Assembly (NCBI RefSeq): GCF_900444995.1
Contig: NZ_UAPQ01000008.1
Coordinates: 1-64,000 of the forward strand
Direction of reading: 5' to 3'
Source: Actinomyces bovis
GTDB lineage: Bacteria > Actinomycetota > Actinomycetes > Actinomycetales > Actinomycetaceae
Length of the DNA: 64,000 nt
In this document: positions 39,499 through 47,601 of the stretch, piece after piece
Numbering within the stretch: the first letter of the stretch is position 1
Layout of the letters: the number at the start of each line of letters is the position of its first letter
Notes under the pieces: model-generated
Databases searched by the model: none
What the model saw: the letters and a program-made list of their open reading frames with translations, nothing else
What the model was told of the DNA's origin: nothing
Position numbers and translations under genes: made by a program

Positions 39499-40731
39499 AT
39501 GGCCAGACGCGGCAACGGCGAGGGCAGCATCTACAAAGACTCTCAGGGCCGCTGGACCGCCGCCCTGACACTCCCCCCAGACCCCACCACCGGCAAAACC
39601 AAGCGGAAGTACATCCGCGCCCGCACCCGCGCTGACGTCATCCGCAAACTCCGCCAAGCCCAAGCCTCGCTCGCGACCCCAGGAGTCCACGCGGCCTCTT
39701 CTTTGATGATGTCTCAGTGGGCACGCACCTGGCTTGAGCGCGACGTCGCGCCTCGCCGCAAGCCCGCCACTACCCGCGACTATGAGGGCTCAATGCGGCT
39801 CTACGTGATCCCGACGATCGGGCGGCGGCGCCTAGACCAGCTCGACACTACAGACGTGCGCCAGGTCCATCGGGCGGTGGCTGGCGCGGGCCGCTCGGCC
39901 GCGACCGTGTCCCGGGTCCACCGGGCACTGGCCGCGTGCCTGGCGGCCGCTGAGCGTGAGGGCCTGATCCTGCGCAATCCGGCTCGCTTCGTGTCCCCGC
40001 CGCCCCTGCGTCAGGCTCCAGCCCCGATGCTGTCTGCGGAGCAGGTCCACACCTACCTGCGCTCCCGCCTGGATCAGCCGGACTATGTGCGCCGCCTCGT
40101 GGCGTTCACGCTGGGGGCCCGCCAAGGGGAGGTGCTCGGCATCACTCTGGATCATCTGCACCTCGACGCTCCCACGCCGTCGGTGGAGCTGGCGTGGGAG
40201 GTTAAGCGCGTCACCTGGGCCCACGGCTGCGGCGCCACTGACACGGGGCGGCAGCACGCTTGCGGCCGCGTGCGTGGCGCAGATTGCCCAGAGCGGCACG
40301 CCCCGGTCCCGGAGCACTTGGAGGCAGAGCGTGTCCACGGTGGCCTGTGGCTGCTGCGCCCTAAAACCGTGGGCTCGTGGCGCCACGTGGCCCTGCCTGC
40401 CACGCTCGCCGACGCTCTGCGCACCCACCTGGCTCAGACGCGCCCGGTCCGCTTCGTGTTTGAGGCCGCACCTGGTGCACCTATCGATCCTCGCGTGGAT
40501 TGGGGTGAGTGGACCGCAGGCCTGCGGGCCGCTGGCCTGCCGCACGTGCGCCTACACTCGGCCCGCGCTTCAGTCGCGACCCGCCTCCTAGAGGAGGGAG
40601 CGCCTCAGCGCCTCATCATGGAGATCCTCGGCCACACCCAGGCCGCGACCACCTCCCACTATCAACGCCCTTCCTTGGCGTTCCAGGAGCGAGCCCTGAC
40701 CAGCGTCGAGACCGCACTCGCGGGGAGTTAG
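39499..40731 (+). CDS. int: phage integrase, tyrosine recombinase
   Basis: The 410-residue protein has an N-terminal arm-binding domain (GEGSIYKDSQGRWTA), a core-binding SAM-like domain and the catalytic domain. The catalytic residues are R208 (LGARQGEVLG), H353-x-x-R356 (RLHSARAS), H379 (LGHTQ) and Y388 (TSHYQRP). An unusual insertion of about 25 residues holds several Cys and His (GCGATDTGRQHACG and CPERH) and could bind zinc. ATG 39499 follows AGGAGG. It starts right after tRNA-Arg, its probable target. Confidence 0.93.
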   Translation: MARRGNGEGSIYKDSQGRWTAALTLPPDPTTGKTKRKYIRARTRADVIRKLRQAQASLATPGVHAASSLMMSQWARTWLERDVAPRRKPATTRDYEGSMRLYVIPTIGRRRLDQLDTTDVRQVHRAVAGAGRSAATVSRVHRALAACLAAAEREGLILRNPARFVSPPPLRQAPAPMLSAEQVHTYLRSRLDQPDYVRRLVAFTLGARQGEVLGITLDHLHLDAPTPSVELAWEVKRVTWAHGCGATDTGRQHACGRVRGADCPERHAPVPEHLEAERVHGGLWLLRPKTVGSWRHVALPATLADALRTHLAQTRPVRFVFEAAPGAPIDPRVDWGEWTAGLRAAGLPHVRLHSARASVATRLLEEGAPQRLIMEILGHTQAATTSHYQRPSLAFQERALTSVETALAGS

Positions 40732-40763
40732 GCGTCGCGTTTATCTTGACTGGTGCGGTTCGC

Positions 40764-41480
40764 CTAGGCCCCTCGGTCCTTCTTGCGCAGCCAGGCCGCA
40801 TAGTCCTCTGCTTCCTGTAGTGTCGCTAGCGCCCAGGTGTGTGCGCCACGGTGACCCCACCACCTCAGCACTACAGGCAGGACAAGGCGCCCCTGAGTAC
40901 GTCTCAGCATGTTGTGTGCCTCACCCTTCCATCCCAGCGACAGATAGGCGACAGTCGCTCCGCCGACCTTGATGGCGACGGCGTCTGCGTCGTAGCTGTT
41001 GGTCGACTCAGGCACGACGTCGGCGAGGGTAGCCAATGCGCCGACCTGCTCTCCGAGCGGGCTAGCGGCCATCATCCCGGCACCTGAGATGAGCTCGTAG
41101 ACCGCCTGCTCATGTTGCTCCATGGTGTAGAGCTTGACCTTGCCTCCGCTCACGAAATCCATGTCGCCGCGCATCAGTAGCTCGCTGATGTTCCATATGA
41201 CGGTCGGCCCAGTGTTCACGGCCGCGTGGGCGGGCTTAGCGGGAGCCTGAGGCTTGTTCGGAATAGGGATCCTCTGCGACTCCAGATGCCGCCCCCACCA
41301 GATGAGTCCGACCCCCACAGCAGCACACATCAGGCCTCCGGGGATTGGATCGTTTCCCGATCGGTCGAAAAGACCTCCGACGACGCTGATAGTGCCGAGC
41401 GCCGCGAGGACATAGCCCCAAAGCTTGCGGCGGCGCCCCTTCCAGCGGCTACCTGGTGGTGGTGTGAGTGGCTCCATCAT
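40764..41480 (-). CDS. membrane protein with HIRAN-like C-terminal domain
   Basis: The 238-residue product has two hydrophobic segments (about 20-40 and 48-66) and a soluble C-terminus. The last 100 residues (STNSYDADAVAIKVGGATVAYLS) match the core pattern of HIRAN domains, which recognise DNA ends or stalled forks in other proteins. A membrane-bound HIRAN in a lysogeny block is unusual. It lies tail to tail with int and downstream of the ImmA-like gene, and so may be expressed in the lysogen. The HIRAN assignment is by pattern only. Confidence 0.6.
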   Translation of the reverse strand: MMEPLTPPPGSRWKGRRRKLWGYVLAALGTISVVGGLFDRSGNDPIPGGLMCAAVGVGLIWWGRHLESQRIPIPNKPQAPAKPAHAAVNTGPTVIWNISELLMRGDMDFVSGGKVKLYTMEQHEQAVYELISGAGMMAASPLGEQVGALATLADVVPESTNSYDADAVAIKVGGATVAYLSLGWKGEAHNMLRRTQGRLVLPVVLRWWGHRGAHTWALATLQEAEDYAAWLRKKDRGA

Positions 41481-41622
41481 CGCAGTGCCTTCCTAGCGCA
41501 GGCCAGCCCTTGCGCTCGCGGGCAGGGGTGGTCTGGCTATGTGTTGGGGAGTGTGGCCGCTGGGGATTGCGGCTGGTCTGCACATTAGTCTGCCAGGAGG
41601 ATTCGCACCACTGGCGGCCCTA

Positions 41623-42009
41623 CTATCGCATCGTGCGTAGCGTCGTCCGGTAGGCCTGGATCACCCAGATGGGAACCTCCAGCTCCATGGCGAGCGCGCC
41701 TAGGTGGGGGCCGGCCAGGGCCTCGGCGCGCCGGTAGGACGCGGTGTCTATGAGGGTGGTGGCCACGGCCCGGTCTATGCGGGCCTCCACCCAGCGGGCC
41801 TGGTGCCCGTCGTGCCCGGCGGCGGCGTGGGCCGTCTCGTGCATGAGTACGGGGACGGCCTGCCACTCCTCCAGCCGGTGGTCCAGGACGATTGTGCGCG
41901 CGCCGTGGTGGTAGCAGCCCGCCAGTCCCTGCGGCAGGCGCGCCCAGTCCACGGCCACGCCCATGGTGGCGCACTCGAGCAGCAGGGCCTCCAGGCCGGG
42001 ACGGGTCAC
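41623..42009 (-). CDS. ImmA/IrrE-type metallopeptidase
   Basis: The 128-residue protein has the zinc motif HETAH in VPVLMHETAHAAAGH and the helix VEARIDRAVA, which provides the third ligand. ImmA-type proteases cleave phage-like repressors, which fits its place in the leftward lysogeny operon that includes the repressor (43400). GTG 42009 is the first good start. The length is normal for the short phage form. Confidence 0.85.
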   Translation of the reverse strand: MTRPGLEALLLECATMGVAVDWARLPQGLAGCYHHGARTIVLDHRLEEWQAVPVLMHETAHAAAGHDGHQARWVEARIDRAVATTLIDTASYRRAEALAGPHLGALAMELEVPIWVIQAYRTTLRTMR

Positions 42010-42043
42010 CTGGCAATCGTATTGCGAGGCTGGGGCGTGCGGG

Positions 42044-42889
42044 TCAGGCGACGACGTTGAACTGGTCTGCTAGGTGAAGAAGCGCGGGCTCCAGGTCGTC
42101 CAGGTCGTTGATACGTACGAGGTTGGCTACCTGCTCGGCCTCGCGCAGCACGCCAGCGTCCCAGGCGCAGGCGTCGTTGACGACTGCGAGCCTGTTGCCG
42201 ATGGGCAGGTCGGACTGGCTGAAGATCGTGTAGCAGTGCTCGTGAGCCTGCTCGCGGGTCTCGCGGGTCTTTCCGCCCATGGCCTGTACGGCGGCGACGA
42301 CGCTGCCGTGGCGGGTGATGGTCTCGGTGACCTTCTTGGTGCGTCCGGAGGTGAGCCGGAGGCTGCCGTCTCCAGCCTCCAGACCGCGCGAGGAAAAGGC
42401 GCGGTCTGTCAGCAGGCGTCGGGCGCGGTCTCGCACGAGCATGGAGAACGGACGCCCTCCCGTGCGGGGCTCGCGGGTGTAGGCGAGCCCTTCGGCGCGC
42501 AGCGCCGCGTGCGAGATGTCGCGCAGCACCTGGCCGATCGTCTCGTCGGTGGCCCAGGCGAGGATCTCTGCGTCCTGGCAGCTCCCCATGGGGTCCTTGT
42601 CTCCTGGCACGAACGCGCCCGCTGGGCGCGCGATAGTGTCCCACGCCGTAGTGAAGGCGGGGCCGCTGACAGCAGCGCCCAGGCCGGCCAGGTGGGAGAA
42701 GGTCTGCCCGTCATCGGTGACGTACCAGCCTCCGGGGGCTGGGCGTACCGAGAGGATGACACCGTCTCCGTCGGAGTAGTAGGCCGGCATCCACACGGCG
42801 AACCCCTCGGAGGTCTCGACCACCTCAAAGCCCTCGTCCATGGCGCTGAAGTAGAGGCTGGAGAGTGTCTTTGGGTCCATCTCGCTCAC
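42044..42889 (-). CDS. DUF1828 domain protein
   Basis: Residues 25-80 (YYSDGDGVILSVRPAPGG, then WYVTDDGQTFSHL) fit the DUF1828 core, a small domain often found in prophages and mobile islands. The rest of the 281 residues is mostly helical (about 130-281) and has no further known domain. GTG 42889 is preceded by AGAGGGAA and overlaps the upstream gene by 4 bases (GTGA), so the two are coupled. The function is unknown; a toxin- or immunity-type role is speculation from context. Confidence 0.7.
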   Translation of the reverse strand: MSEMDPKTLSSLYFSAMDEGFEVVETSEGFAVWMPAYYSDGDGVILSVRPAPGGWYVTDDGQTFSHLAGLGAAVSGPAFTTAWDTIARPAGAFVPGDKDPMGSCQDAEILAWATDETIGQVLRDISHAALRAEGLAYTREPRTGGRPFSMLVRDRARRLLTDRAFSSRGLEAGDGSLRLTSGRTKKVTETITRHGSVVAAVQAMGGKTRETREQAHEHCYTIFSQSDLPIGNRLAVVNDACAWDAGVLREAEQVANLVRINDLDDLEPALLHLADQFNVVA

Positions 42890-43326
42890 CTCGTTCCCTC
42901 TGGCGGGTCTACCCATGCCAGCCCGCTGGTGTCTACGTGGCACAGCCGGGCAAACGCCATGAACATCATGCACCGCTCCTCGTTGGACACGCTAGGGGAT
43001 ATAGGGCACTGCGGGAAGGTGTCATCGACCGGCGCGCAAAGCTCTCTTCCGTCCTGCTGGTAGGTGTGCACATGAGTGGCGCGCCCGAGGCCGTGCCCGT
43101 TGCCGTGGACGCAGACCCGGCGTATCGGGGGCGTCCTGACCCCGTCGCGGATACCGAGGTAGGCGAGGCTGACCTGCCACGGGCGCGGAGCGTTGTACTG
43201 CATCATCAGCAGCCCGTCCTGGAGCAGTACGCACCCAGTGACATACGTCGACGCAGCCGCGTACGTCCCTGTGCTTGCGGGACGCCCAGGACAGGCCACC
43301 CACCGTCCGCGCCCTGGAGTCCTCAC
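42886..43326 (-). CDS. DUF6978-like protein, start uncertain
   Basis: The middle of the product (VTGCVLLQDGLLMMQYN, SLAYLG, RRVCVHGNGHGLGRATHVH) resembles the DUF6978-type pattern: a beta-rich domain with an RxDxNG-like strand and a HVH motif. The first 20 residues of this frame are poor. A second frame (43022-43396) gives a better-looking start (GRKERAHQPAGAIDVQTMGYL), so a frameshift near 43260 is possible. The stop overlaps the DUF1828 start. Function unknown. Confidence 0.55.
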   Translation of the reverse strand: MRTPGRGRWVACPGRPASTGTYAAASTYVTGCVLLQDGLLMMQYNAPRPWQVSLAYLGIRDGVRTPPIRRVCVHGNGHGLGRATHVHTYQQDGRELCAPVDDTFPQCPISPSVSNEERCMMFMAFARLCHVDTSGLAWVDPPEGTR

Positions 43327-43399
43327 TGAGCAGGTACCCCATCGTCTGCACGTCTATCGCCCCCGCAGGCTGGTGAGCCCTTTCCTTACGCCCCACGCC

Positions 43400-43879
43400 T
43401 CAGCCCTCCTCTGCCGGGCCTGCCTGGGGCTCCTCGCCCAGGTCCTCGCGCCACCCGGACCGCTCCGCGGCCTCACGCGCCCAGGACAGGTCCCGCTTGG
43501 CCGCTAGACCCAGGGACTCCACCGGCACCCCAGCCGCCAGACCAGCCAGCAGCCGCTCACGCTCCTCCTCACGAACACGAGCAGCCACCACACCCTCAGC
43601 CTCAGACAGCACAGAAGACGGTCTCAGCCCGAGAGCCGAGCACAGCCTTTCCAGATCGGTCATCGTGCAGGAAGTGAGGCCGTTGAAGAGATCGCCCAGG
43701 CGAGACTTGCCTAGCCCGGTTGCATCCGCCAGAGACCGTAATGACAGTCCCTGATCTTGGGCGTGGGTCTTCAGCGCCGAGACGACAGCCTGCTCGACAT
43801 CGTCGATTGGAATCTTGCGTATACCCACACGCAACAGTGTCCGACGAAACGGACGCGCGGGCAAATCTCTGCTTGACAT
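43400..43879 (-). CDS. phage repressor, HTH XRE (CI-like)
   Basis: The 159-residue protein has an XRE-type helix-turn-helix (LSLRSLADATGLGKSRLGDLFNG, about 45-67) and a C-terminal helical region (about 95-150) rich in Glu and Arg that may dimerise. ATG 43879 has no SD and abuts an operator, so a leaderless transcript is plausible; GTG 43828 is the alternative start. It is divergent from the Cro-like gene, as in a lysis/lysogeny switch, and the adjacent ImmA-like protease probably acts on it. Confidence 0.85.
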   Translation of the reverse strand: MSSRDLPARPFRRTLLRVGIRKIPIDDVEQAVVSALKTHAQDQGLSLRSLADATGLGKSRLGDLFNGLTSCTMTDLERLCSALGLRPSSVLSEAEGVVAARVREEERERLLAGLAAGVPVESLGLAAKRDLSWAREAAERSGWREDLGEEPQAGPAEEG

Positions 43880-43926
43880 GTCCGCTGTTACGGACGATGA
43901 TAGCGCTTGCGTCCGAGTTTTCGGAC
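43839..43926. promoter_or_regulatory. three repressor operators (GTCCG-N6-CGGAC)
   Basis: Three perfect inverted repeats, GTCCG-N6-CGGAC, stand at 43839-43854, 43880-43895 and 43911-43926. A further half site CGGAC is at about 43939. They flank the start of the repressor gene and precede the Cro-like gene. Identical arms and 6-base spacers mark them as the operators of the switch; the first lies inside the repressor coding sequence. Confidence 0.85.
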
Positions 43927-43953
43927 AATAGTCAGAATCGGACGGAATCTACA

Positions 43954-44214
43954 GTGACCATCGCATCTGAGATTAAGGCCCTAGCGCAGGAGCAGGGCAT
44001 CCCCCTCGCAGACCTAGCCGCAGCTGCTGGGATCGCCCGGCAGACGCTTTCCACCAAGATCAATGGACACAGCGTCTTCACGGTTCCCGAGGTTGTCGCA
44101 ATCGCTGCTGCGCTCGGGGTCAGCGCCTCCAGCTTGGTCGCTCGTGCTGAGGGCGCCAGCCCGGATGCAGCTGCCGCTCCCGCGCTCGCGGACTCTGCTC
44201 GGGAGGGGGCGTGA
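43954..44214 (+). CDS. Cro-like HTH protein
   Basis: The 86-residue protein begins TIASEIKALAQEQGIPLADL and has the helix-turn-helix LADLAAAAGIARQTLSTKIN. It is the first gene of the rightward early operon, opposite the repressor, and probably binds the same operators. GTG 43954 has GGA upstream; an in-frame ATG at 43897 would place operator sequence in the coding region and is less likely. Confidence 0.8.
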   Translation: MTIASEIKALAQEQGIPLADLAAAAGIARQTLSTKINGHSVFTVPEVVAIAAALGVSASSLVARAEGASPDAAAAPALADSAREGA

Positions 44215-44849
44215 TGGTGTGCGCGCCCACGGATGCTGTGACTCTGAGACCGCTGCGGGTTTCTCACACAGTTATTCGCCCTACGGAGGTCACAGAGACC
44301 CGCCTCTCGGTTGTCCGTGGTGACGATGGCGGCCTATGGCTGCGCGAGGCCACCACCACTAGAGGCATCCCCGGTGAGCGTGTCGGGGACGTCAAGGCTC
44401 GTTCTCAGCAGGATGGACAGGAAGACTCTGTCCTCAGCGGGGATGACCTGGTGGCTGACGGCCTCCCAGCCGTCCATGTTTTCAGCGAGGTCGGGTACGG
44501 AGCCCGCAAAGTCCACAGTGGATGCGGCTGCGGTTCCGGGGATACCGGCGCCGAAGATGTGCTCGGGTGTGGTGCAGAAGGTAACGACTCTGTATTCGGT
44601 GCGGCCCCCCATAGTGACTCCTCCTCGGTAGGTGGTGACGGCACGGGTGGGGACCCGGCGTCGTCGAGTGTTTGCCCTTCGGAGCCTACCGAGGAGGCGC
44701 CCGCACGCGTGGGGAGCGCGTGTAGGTGCGGGTGCCGGTCGGGCGTGGTCTGTGACTCCGCCACGCCCGACCGGACACCGACTAGGGGCGCGGCTCGGCC
44801 TGATGGTGGCTTGCGGTGGCTGGACGAGCCTGGTGGGGGTGTCCGCTGA
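44214..44849 (+). CDS. doubtful long open frame of the early operon
   Basis: This frame begins at an ATG that overlaps the previous stop, after GGGAGGGGG, and its stop overlaps the next start (TGATG). The coupling on both sides speaks for it. The first 55 residues look plausible (PLRVSHTVIRPTEVTETRL), but the rest is low-complexity, and a better-looking gene lies on the opposite strand (44334-44612). No family recognised. Confidence 0.3.
   Translation: MVCAPTDAVTLRPLRVSHTVIRPTEVTETRLSVVRGDDGGLWLREATTTRGIPGERVGDVKARSQQDGQEDSVLSGDDLVADGLPAVHVFSEVGYGARKVHSGCGCGSGDTGAEDVLGCGAEGNDSVFGAAPHSDSSSVGGDGTGGDPASSSVCPSEPTEEAPARVGSACRCGCRSGVVCDSATPDRTPTRGAARPDGGLRWLDEPGGGVR
44334..44612 (-). CDS. small protein of the phage switch region, unknown
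   Basis: The 92-residue product starts with ATG after GAGGAGG (spacing 7) and has strong high-GC codon use. Its middle (DLAENMDGWEAVSHQVIPAEDRVFLSILLRT) resembles small DUF4177-like proteins, where a GWE-V pattern precedes a strand. It runs against the early operon and may be silent in lytic growth. It overlaps an open frame on the plus strand. Confidence 0.5.
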   Translation of the reverse strand: MGGRTEYRVVTFCTTPEHIFGAGIPGTAAASTVDFAGSVPDLAENMDGWEAVSHQVIPAEDRVFLSILLRTSLDVPDTLTGDASSGGGLAQP

Positions 44850-45118
44850 TGGCTGCGACGCTTGAAAGTTTGGACGCGCGCCTGCGCGATCTTGAGGGGC
44901 TGCTGCGCAAGGCTGTTGTGGCGGAGCCGGTGCGGGCGTTGTCCGTGTCTCGCGTGGTGGAGCTGACTGGGATCCCGCGTCACCATGTCAATCGGGCGCT
45001 TGCGACGGGTGAGCTGCCGTCGATCCCTGCGGGTGATGACCCTGCTAATTCTCGGCTGCGAGTGGTGCGGCCTGCAGATCTTGATCAGTGGTTGATGTGG
45101 CGTGAGAGCCGTGTCTGA
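44849..45118 (+). CDS. HTH protein, excisionase-like
   Basis: The 89-residue protein has a coiled start (ESLDARLRDLEGLLRKAV) and then a winged HTH of MerR/excisionase type (ALSVSRVVELTGIPRHHVNRAL, then LRVVRPADLDQWL). It may act as recombination directionality factor or regulator. ATG 44849 overlaps the stop of the preceding frame. Confidence 0.7.
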   Translation: MAATLESLDARLRDLEGLLRKAVVAEPVRALSVSRVVELTGIPRHHVNRALATGELPSIPAGDDPANSRLRVVRPADLDQWLMWRESRV

Positions 45119-45197
45119 CCGCAACCGACTTCAGAAGAAAAGTGCCCCTGCGCGACGTCCAATCACTTACGCAGGGGCGGAGACAAAGGAGAAACCA

Positions 45198-45590
45198 ATG
45201 CCTGCAACCAATTCTACATCGCCTGTGCGTCGTCGGGGGCGTCACATCGCCCCCCGGCGTCCTGCACTAAGCGCTTTGGACCATGGCCTGCGTCAGGTCT
45301 CGCTTCGGGTGCAGATGCGCCAGCCTCGGCACATCGAGGCCCGTCAGGCCGGCCACGCGATGCCCCTCAGGGCGCGCTTGGGGATCGTCCTGTGTCTTGC
45401 GGCCATCGCGTGTGCCGCGATTAACGGTGTGGTGAGCTGGGTTTGGTTTGACCCGGTGAAGCCTCCGGTCTTGCTCACGTCGTGGGCGGTCCTAGGGGTG
45501 GCTCTCATCTTGGGTGGTGTTGTGTTGCTGCTGTCGGTGGAGGACCAAGAGGTGACGTCCGGGCAGCTAGACGCTGAGTGCGATCTATGA
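45198..45590 (+). CDS. phage membrane protein, unknown
   Basis: The 130-residue product has a basic first half (VRRRGRHIAPRRP) and two hydrophobic segments (about 63-83 and 92-112). ATG 45198 is supported by AAAGGAG six bases upstream. The stop overlaps the next gene by 4 bases. No family recognised. Confidence 0.65.
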   Translation: MPATNSTSPVRRRGRHIAPRRPALSALDHGLRQVSLRVQMRQPRHIEARQAGHAMPLRARLGIVLCLAAIACAAINGVVSWVWFDPVKPPVLLTSWAVLGVALILGGVVLLLSVEDQEVTSGQLDAECDL

Positions 45591-47047
45591 GGCTGCCTGA
45601 GATGGGTGCGAAGGTAGTGCAGCTCCCGGGTGGGGTCGCTGAGGTGCGGCGCGTGCGCACGGGTGATGATGTTTCTGATCTGCGTCCTGGTGACATGGTG
45701 CAGGTCGACACGGATGCCATTGATGATGGCTCGAATGTGCGCCGCGCTTTGCCGGACATGGGCCAGCTCGAGGCGTCTGTGCGGCACAGTGGTGTGCTGC
45801 TGCCGGTCCTGGTGGTGGTCACACTGACTGGGTTGGTGCTTGTTGATGGGCATCGTCGCCTTGCCGCGGCTCGTGCGGTAGACCGAGGGAGTGTGCCCGC
45901 GAGGGTGGTCTCTCAGATGGAGGCGGATCAGCTGCGCCTGGTGCAGATGGAGCTCAACGAGAACAGTCGGGGCCTGACCGGCGCTGAACGCGCCGAGCAA
46001 CTAGTGCTTCTGGCTGGCATGTCTTTGCGGTCGGATCGGCTCCGGGCACTGGGGACCAGCGCGAAGGAGGTCGCGCAGGCTAAGGCTGTGCGGGATTCCA
46101 GCGCAGCCACGATTGTGCGTCCCGCGCTGGAGGACGGTGCGCTGGATCTTGTGATGGCGGCTGAGGTCGTCCGGATCGTCGATGACCCGGATTGGCACTG
46201 TGACACCCAAGAGCTGATCGAAGCGCTCCGCAAAACCCCACAGCTTGCGGCGCACACCCTGAAGATGGCGGCGCTTGATGTGGAGCACGCTAGGGCGGTC
46301 CGTCAGGAGGTGGAGCGCCTGACAGCTGAGGGGCAGCGGGTCGCCTCCGGGATCGAACTCGATGAAAAGTTTCCTGGCTGGGAGCAGCAGTGGGCTAGCT
46401 TGGAGAGCCTCGAGGGTACCGCCCATGGGTGCATGAGCGCGCAGGATCATGCTTCGTGCGAGCACCGAGTGCTGGTGGTGCGATTCGATCGCATCTGGTC
46501 TTGCGTGGACACCAGCGAGTGGTGCATGGATCCGAAGACATCTGGGCACCGTTTCCGGTTCCCGCATCGCAGTGAGCATCGCCTGTCTGATGAGCAGCGT
46601 CAGGAGCTTCTTGAGCGCCGCCAGGCCAAGGAGCGTCGCGAAGCCGCGATCGAGGCTGCCACCCGGGTGCGTCAAGAGTGGCTTGGTGGTTGGCTTCGGG
46701 GGTCGGCGCCTATGCCTGCCCCGGCATGGCGTTGGGTGACAGACTGGCTCTTGGAAAGGTGCGCGTCGTTCTACATCAGCCGCCCCTTGGCTCAAGAAGT
46801 TGAGAAGTGGGTGCCTTCGGCGACCTGGCGCCGCTGGGTGTCCACCCCAAAGCGCACAGATCGGCTGATGTTCGCCCTGGTGTGCGCGCGCCTCGAGGTG
46901 GCCATCAGGTGTGGCAACAGCCGCGTGGAGGAGACCGGCGAGTACCTGAAGACGCTGGAGAAAGCGGGGTACACGCTTTCGGAGGTTGAGCAGGAGATCG
47001 TGGATCAGTGGCTGGCTGAGCTGCCTGACGGTGGTGACGCGGCATGA
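45587..47047 (+). CDS. ParB-like nuclease-domain protein
   Basis: The 486-residue protein has a ParB/Srx-type N-terminal domain: the partition box-like LEASVRHSGVLLPVLVV, then LVDGHRRLAAARA, and QMELNENSRGLTGAERAEQL for the second box. An HTH-like part follows (RALGTSAKEVAQAKAV). The C-terminal 250 residues are unique; they contain several Cys (CMSAQDHASCEHR, SCVDTSEWCMD) that may bind a metal. Phage ParB-like proteins act in DNA binding or cleavage rather than segregation. ATG 45587 overlaps the previous stop. Confidence 0.8.
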   Translation: MRLPEMGAKVVQLPGGVAEVRRVRTGDDVSDLRPGDMVQVDTDAIDDGSNVRRALPDMGQLEASVRHSGVLLPVLVVVTLTGLVLVDGHRRLAAARAVDRGSVPARVVSQMEADQLRLVQMELNENSRGLTGAERAEQLVLLAGMSLRSDRLRALGTSAKEVAQAKAVRDSSAATIVRPALEDGALDLVMAAEVVRIVDDPDWHCDTQELIEALRKTPQLAAHTLKMAALDVEHARAVRQEVERLTAEGQRVASGIELDEKFPGWEQQWASLESLEGTAHGCMSAQDHASCEHRVLVVRFDRIWSCVDTSEWCMDPKTSGHRFRFPHRSEHRLSDEQRQELLERRQAKERREAAIEAATRVRQEWLGGWLRGSAPMPAPAWRWVTDWLLERCASFYISRPLAQEVEKWVPSATWRRWVSTPKRTDRLMFALVCARLEVAIRCGNSRVEETGEYLKTLEKAGYTLSEVEQEIVDQWLAELPDGGDAA

Positions 47048-47601
47048 GCGATCAGGGTCGTGATCTTGTGGAGGGGTGCACTCACCAGCGGCCACACGTC
47101 CATGGCACGTCAGGCGCATACAGGAACTGCCGCTGCCGCTGCACTGTTTGTAAGCGGGGGGAGGCGCAGCGTCTGCTGGCGGTCCAGCCGACGTCTGGCC
47201 CTCATGTTGTGGGCGGTTACCGGTTTGTGCCAGCGCTTGGGTCGCGCAGGCGGTTGCAGGCGCTGAGCGCCTTAGGCTGGTCGCAGCGCGCCATGGCGGC
47301 TCGCCTGGGCGTGCATCAAAAGGCGGTCTCCAAGGTGCTGTTGAAGCAGTCATTGATCCGTTCAACGACTGCCCGCGCGATCGCGCAGTTCTATGCGCAG
47401 GCTTCTTGGGTGCCTGTCCCTGGTGGTGGATCTCAGGCTGCGCGTGGCGCGGCTCTCGTTAACGGGTGGGTACCACCTCTGGGCTGGGCGGAGGACGCTG
47501 ACTTGGATGATCCTCGGACCAGGCCGTTGCCGCGGAGGCAGTGGCAGCGACAAAGCTCTGCTGCCCGTGCGGCCCGCCGCCAGATGAAGGCGGCGTCATG
47601 A
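47044..47601 (+). CDS. phage protein with Cys/His cluster and HTH
   Basis: The N-terminus (CTHQRPHVHGTSGAYRNCRC, then C-x2-C) fits a small zinc-binding module seen in actinophage proteins. A helix-turn-helix follows (LGWSQRAMAARLGVHQKAVSKVL). The C-terminal 80 residues are basic. It is probably a DNA-binding regulator of early genes. The start overlaps the ParB-like gene by 4 bases. Confidence 0.65.
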   Translation: MSDQGRDLVEGCTHQRPHVHGTSGAYRNCRCRCTVCKRGEAQRLLAVQPTSGPHVVGGYRFVPALGSRRRLQALSALGWSQRAMAARLGVHQKAVSKVLLKQSLIRSTTARAIAQFYAQASWVPVPGGGSQAARGAALVNGWVPPLGWAEDADLDDPRTRPLPRRQWQRQSSAARAARRQMKAAS

